A stretch of 64,000 nt of DNA from Liolophura sinensis (Eukaryota > Mollusca > Polyplacophora > Chitonida > Chitonidae). The stretch spans positions 26,064,628-26,128,627 of the forward strand of contig NC_088305.1 in assembly GCF_032854445.1 (NCBI RefSeq), in the 5' to 3' direction. Positions within the stretch are counted from its first letter, which is position 1. The number at the start of each line of letters is the position of its first letter. Shown piece after piece: positions 60,601-64,000 of this stretch. The notes below the pieces were generated by a model that worked only from the letters and a program-made list of their open reading frames with translations, searched no databases and was not told the origin of the DNA. The translations under genes were made by a program, and so were the position numbers.

Positions 60601-62075
60601 TAGGCAAGCGATGCGTCAGTTATTCACTGTTTCATCTTAATTACTTGAGTTAGCATGTTTTCCCAATATTCTCCCTTAGATGTTGGTGGATATTCTATCA
60701 TGTAATTTTCTGTAAACATCAATCAAGTGGAAAAACTAGTTAAAACATACTAATGTGCCACACGCGACTGACAAACGAAAATGAACTTTTACTTATCAGA
60801 AACAGAACTATCCGAATGGAAATATATCACACTCTATAAATGCACACAAAAACTACATTCGCCTACCGATAGAAAAAATATACTTCCGTTAATGCATTTG
60901 TATTTATCCAAAACCAATCAACACAACTCCAAAATAAATAATTTTTCTCACCATTAAGTTTAGCCATGGCCTTGATAGCAGCATCTTTGTCGCTAAAACG
61001 AATGAATGCATAATCTCTTATCTTCTTTACTCTTCCCACAGCGTTGTCTCTTCCCACAACTTGACTGCACAGCTTTCTAATTTTGTCTTCTGTAGTTGTC
61101 GACATAAGGTTCCCCACGTGCAAAACCACCTTCTGTAATACAAATATGCACAACATAAATATTATTCCAGTCATACAAATATGCACAATATTAATGTAAA
61201 AGATGACGACGCATCAGTGCTTTTCAGCCATAAGTGACTATATTAATTATCACCACAGCCTCCCATACAAAAGAAATCACTTGTTGCAAGAAATGTTGCG
61301 CGCGCGCGCGCACACCACCCTCTCATGACAGAAAATGCAACAAATGCTGCACGCGCGCACACCACCTTCTAGTGACGGAAAATGAAAGAGCAGACGATAA
61401 GAAATTGCAAGAAGTTACGAGACATTTTACACATATCCACCCACACAAAATACCCCTCTGATACAAAAAATTTTAGTTCAATTATAACTTTTCAAATAAC
61501 GGCTTACATAAAGGTCAAATCTGTTTGGACTGTGGTACCTACTCGTGAATTTTACAACTAACCAACCGATATTTCCGACGTCTGGTGCCGTCTACATTGG
61601 CAATTAAATGTGTTTTAATTTGCAACGAAGAGACAACCAAAAAAGTTTCTATAGTGGAAATTACATGACTTACAGAAGAGTTGCGAACACACAAGAGCTG
61701 GCCTTTATGAATTTCGTAGTTGTGAAGCTCCTTTACCGCTTGATTCGCGTGTTCTTTGTTAGTGTATGTAACGAATCCATATCCTCTATGGGGTCCAAAG
61801 CGGCGGTTCGTTACGAGTTTCAGTTCGTAAATCTTTCCTATCTTCTCAAATACTGGAACGAGCTCGTCTTCGTAACAGTCTTTTGGAATACCTCCGACGA
61901 AAATTCCACAATCCTTTAAAGGAGCCCGGCTTTCCCAGTCGGGAGGTGGACCGCCGTACTTTCTTTCCCATTTTTCTCGCCGTATGGTGTATCCTGTTCT
62001 CGCCGTAAGGTTCAGCAAGGCTTCGTTTGGCTCCCGGGTCACACGATGTGGCAAAGCCTCCTCCGCGGACGCCAT
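54672..62075 (-). CDS. A1CF/RBM46/RBM47-like RNA-binding protein lacking RRM2
   Basis: This is an RNA-binding protein of the A1CF/RBM46/RBM47/hnRNP Q group. Exons in coding order are 62075-61674 (ATG), 61132-60952, 59941-59886, one or more of the duplicated 99-nt exons 58642-58544, 58417-58319 and 58192-58094, then 57490-57423, 56390-56294, 55791-55675, 55387-55252 and 54766-54672 (stop TGA). All phases agree; one linker exon gives about 416 residues. Exon 1 carries the family lead RTGYTIRREKWERKYGGPPP and RRM1 (IFVGGIPKDCYEDELVPVFE, GYGFVTYT). Exon 2 is RRM3 (VLHVGNLMSTTTEDKIRKL, VKKIRDYAFIRF). An RG-rich exon (GRGPMGIRSPVRGRGMMLRG) follows the linker. The dsRBD-like C-terminus contains VLDDLCQKNGWGSPVYQLH and FTPNKLCPTVEGAKVFAAEY. 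RRM2 is not found in the 541-base intron between RRM1 and RRM3. Confidence 0.93.
55003..55135. repeat. Inverted copy of the dispersed repeat at 51566-51860
   Basis: The reverse complement of this segment matches 51566-51700, including TAAGAGCTATCTCATGTTAC and CTTCTTTACTGGATC. It lies in the last intron of the RNA-binding gene. Confidence 0.85.
57797..58290. repeat. Duplicated intron-exon block, copy 1
   Basis: This block is nearly identical to 59134-59630 in direct orientation (GGCCTTCAATATTTCTACAC, CATCAGTGGCATTCCCTACC, GTGGCCCAGGTGAGTATAAT). It includes linker exon copy 58192-58094. Confidence 0.9.
58094..58642 (-). other. Three intact tandem copies of a 99-nt linker exon
   Basis: Exon copies 58192-58094, 58417-58319 and 58642-58544 are spaced exactly 225 bases apart. 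Each has an acceptor (GGCAG or TGCAG) and a donor GTAAGAG or GTAAGAGTT. All are 33 codons, phase 0 on both sides, so any number or choice stays in frame. They code for ANQDCHLGEVDRAYNRG then PEALESWKQKEVSYVR. The 58642-58544 copy instead has Gln for Pro and ends SCVK. They lie between the exons encoding RRM3 and the RG-rich linker. Confidence 0.93.
58741..59035. repeat. Short repeats carrying copies of the linker exon 5' splice site
   Basis: Imperfect units of about 40-50 bp contain ATGAGGAACTCTTACCCTGA followed by CATAACAGAGCCCACTACC or similar. On the minus strand each includes TCAGG/GTAAGAGTTCCTC, the end of the linker exon with its 5' splice site. Similar units occur at 57545-57600. Confidence 0.82.
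59042..59132 (-). pseudogene. Truncated copy of the linker exon
   Basis: The donor end is intact, but the first eight or so bases and the acceptor are missing. The copy stops at 59132, where a duplicated intron block begins (GGCCTTCAATATTTCTACAC). It cannot be spliced as an exon. Confidence 0.85.
59134..59630. repeat. Duplicated intron-exon block, copy 2
   Basis: Matches 57797-58290 with few differences. Its left edge cuts through a linker exon copy, so the breakpoint is visible at about 59133. Confidence 0.9.
59426..59524 (-). pseudogene. Linker exon copy with destroyed acceptor
   Basis: All 33 codons remain open, but the acceptor TGCAG reads TGCGG, removing the invariant AG. The sequence also has several changes (Cys to Arg, Pro to Ser, Glu to Lys, Tyr to Pro). 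It is probably not used as an exon. Confidence 0.8.
60248..60395 (-). mobile_element. SINE family A copy, head missing
   Basis: Antisense tail TACGCTGTACTCAAGAATAT, then ATGAGGAAACCAGGCAGAGC and GGTTGCTGGCAGACCTTCCC. It lies in the intron after the RRM3 exon. Confidence 0.85.
61285..61385. repeat. Duplicated CG-rich microsatellite segment
   Basis: Two copies of an AAATGTTGC...ACACCACC segment, each with a CG dinucleotide run (the first GCGCGCGCGCGCGC). They sit in the short intron between RRM1 and RRM3, where RRM2 would be expected. Confidence 0.8.
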
Positions 62076-62162
62076 ACCTACACCCTACTAAACCCTGCTT
62101 GTCCCACTGCTGACGAACTAGAAGTAGGCAAACTGGACTTTGCCACGCACGTGCGTGGACTT

Positions 62163-62645
62163 AGAAGAGCCCTACAGCGCCATCTATGATGTCCAATAAT
62201 TATTGTTTTATTCAAATTTACATAGAAAAGGCATCAAATCCAGAGAATATGACCGCAGAAACGTGTAAGGCAACATATAGGTAAAAAAATAAGCTGATAA
62301 CTTGGAGGGGCACGGTTATGTAGCACTCGCTGTGCCACTGCGAAAGCAGTTCACCCGTGAGTCTCAAGTATCGAAAATTGAACCGTTCATAGTACGAAAT
62401 GTGAGAAGAACCCTACAGCGCCATCTATGATGTCCAACAATTATTGTTTTATTCCAATGTACATAGAAAAGACACCAAATCCAAAGAATATGATCACAGA
62501 AACGTGTAAGGCAACATATAGGTGAAAAAATAAGCTGATAACTTGGAGGCATACGGTTATGTAGTACTCGCTGTGCCACTGCGAAAAGCAGTTCACCCGC
62601 GAGTCTCAAGTATCGAAAATTGAACCATTCATAGTACGAAATATG
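62163..62645. repeat. Tandem duplication, 241-bp period
   Basis: Two copies share CCTACAGCGCCATCTATGAT, AAGCTGATAACTTGGAGG and TCTCAAGTATCGAAAATTGA. They lie 90 bases upstream of the RNA-binding gene start codon, so they may overlap its promoter. Confidence 0.92.
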
Positions 62646-62889
62646 GCATGTGTTTATACTTCAGTGAGTGTTCGGCTATACCAACTATCTGGGTGATTGA
62701 AAATGACCCGAATCCAATCTACTATCGCTGACATCGATTTGACAACAGGCATTGTCCTGTGTAATATTCAAAAATAAAAAAACCAAATTTTGTTTTCGCG
62801 TGGTTCTAGCTTCTGCATTGTCTTCTAGAACAGCTTATCATGTTCCAGGCAAACTTTTGCACTGCGACGTCCAAGACAGACCAATGAGC

Positions 62890-63030
62890 GCGACAAGGAG
62901 CAAAACGTCGGCTTCTAAAGTCGAGTGGAGCAGCTCCAACAGCTCCATGCTATGCCAGCTATGCCAACCACCCCGACCCACCTGTGGAACGCTTCCAACA
63001 GATCATGTGATCAGCCATGGATGACCTACG
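62890..63030 (+). pseudogene. Chimeric fragment: zinc-finger promoter piece joined to the RNA-binding gene's last exon
   Basis: The left part (GCAAAACGTCGGCTTCTAAA, GTCGAGTGGAGCAGCTC) matches 50374-50410 upstream of the zinc-finger gene. The right part matches the reverse complement of 54650-54730, the end of the RNA-binding protein (reads YANHPDPPVERFQQI then a stop) and the bases after it. The coding frame is kept, but no acceptor or upstream exon is evident. Confidence 0.85.
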
Positions 63031-63327
63031 GTACATGTATATTGATCCGGCATTTCAATCTTTCAGACATGGATATACACGTATAACTTAGATTAGGGCC
63101 TGGAAACTAAACACCTGCCTAAACATGGCTCGCATGAGAAAGGTTTGTATTATAATGTGTTATAATAAAGACCGTATATTTTGACAAATAGAGTTAATTT
63201 TTTTTCTTTTTTCATTTTGAAATTTCAGTTTAATTTTCTATCATCTGTATCGATCAATTATACTGCTGGTTTAATATACAGAACCTGTTAAGTATACATG
63301 ACACGTCTGAGTAAAAGTCAGACTTAC

Positions 63328-63382
63328 CTGGTGACCACACCCGCCTTGATTACTATAGGCTTGATTCTGGGATCGACCATGG
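63328..63382 (-). other. Candidate 55-nt exon
   Basis: On the minus strand CTTACAG/CC and CACCAG/GTAAGTC form a good acceptor and donor. One open frame reads HGRSQNQAYSNQGGCGHQ. It could be an upstream exon of the RNA-binding gene or belong to another gene; no partner exon was found. Confidence 0.3.
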
Positions 63383-63924
63383 CTGTAAGGAATCAGTGAC
63401 AAATCCGAACGCTATCTGAAGACGCAGCGTTTGGGCTTACTCTTCAGGAGGTGCACTTACAATTTCTGCTTTTCTGACTGCTGTTTGTTGTAGCGATGAA
63501 AGCGGCTTCTGCAAGATGGCAACAGTACCGAACAGCAGACGTTCATGATAAGACCGGAAGTACATCAACAACAGACGGAGCAGTTACCTCCCGTATTCCA
63601 TATTATACTGATAGAGTAAAGCGTCCGCAGAGGCCCACTGCATCCACACGTGAACAAATACATATACATGGGAAATGAAAACCATTACTGAAAACAGAGC
63701 TAAAGAAATACTGATTTCTGATAACGTTTGTTTCACCCATAGAGTACATATAAAAGTGTACTTGTTTGGGTGTTTATTAAGTCTCGGATTAAGGCAGTCT
63801 ATCTTAATCCCAGATTGAACTCACTTGAACTCTTTGATAATTCCTGGTACAAATTATCCAGTTTCTGAGTTAAGAAAACAAGTTTTTAGAACTATAATCT
63901 ATATGTTAATCTACTACATGTATA
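63383..63924. other. Intergenic, no feature seen
   Basis: No gene, RNA or repeat could be supported. A short open frame at 63496-63678 has no recognisable features. Confidence 0.5.
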
Positions 63925-64000
63925 TGACATGTGACCCAGGAACCTCTCCACACTGGGGTCGCTGTGAGTCCAGTTCATGCTGGCTTCCTTTCGTGCCGTA
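63925..64000 (+). repeat. SINE family A head, running off the window
   Basis: The tRNA-like head on the plus strand: GTGACCCAGGAACCTCTCC, then the B box GAGTCCAGTTCATGCTGGCT. It is cut by the end of the window. Confidence 0.75.

Overview
The window is animal nuclear DNA, most likely from a mollusc. It has intron-rich genes with GT/AG junctions and consistent phases, large introns full of minisatellites, and many copies of two tRNA-derived SINE families. One family ends in TTGAGTACGGCGTAAAAC, the other in a CACTCACTCACT-type tail; I associate both with molluscan genomes from memory. No tools were used, so gene names rest on reading translations.

Layout, left to right. (1) 342-13031, plus strand: 12 exons of an SLC23 nucleobase/ascorbate transporter whose N-terminus lies left of the window. 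(2) 13-18.5 kb: intergenic, with a 63-bp satellite, a SINE and a decayed Penelope-like element (reverse transcriptase plus GIY-YIG). (3) 18576-28284, minus strand: an adaptor-like gene encoding coiled coil, hendecad repeats, death domain, CARD and tail, with one frame break in its most upstream exon. (4) 31786-49737, minus strand: a complete 10-exon aldo-keto reductase of about 324 residues. Its introns hold SINEs, a dead Ty3/Gypsy element and four long tandem arrays. (5) 50425-53110, plus strand: a compact two-exon zinc-finger gene with a CCAAT/TATA promoter, a tRNA-Ile(AAU)-like gene in its intron and a canonical histone-type 3' stem-loop plus purine-rich element instead of a nearby poly(A) signal. 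(6) 54672-62075, minus strand: an A1CF/RBM46/RBM47-like RNA-binding protein with RRM1, RRM3, an RG-rich linker and a dsRBD-like C-terminus. No RRM2 is present, and one linker exon exists in three intact tandem copies plus two broken ones. (7) 62-64 kb: a tandem duplication, a chimeric fragment joining pieces of regions 5 and 6, and a SINE running off the window.

The genes do not form a functional pathway. The common theme is repeat birth at splice junctions: several minisatellites abut exons, and at least two carry copies of an exon end with its 5' splice site. The most unusual locus is the zinc-finger gene, whose mRNA appears built to be made and processed like a replication-dependent histone mRNA. 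It seems to be one member of a repeated unit of possible mobile-element ancestry.
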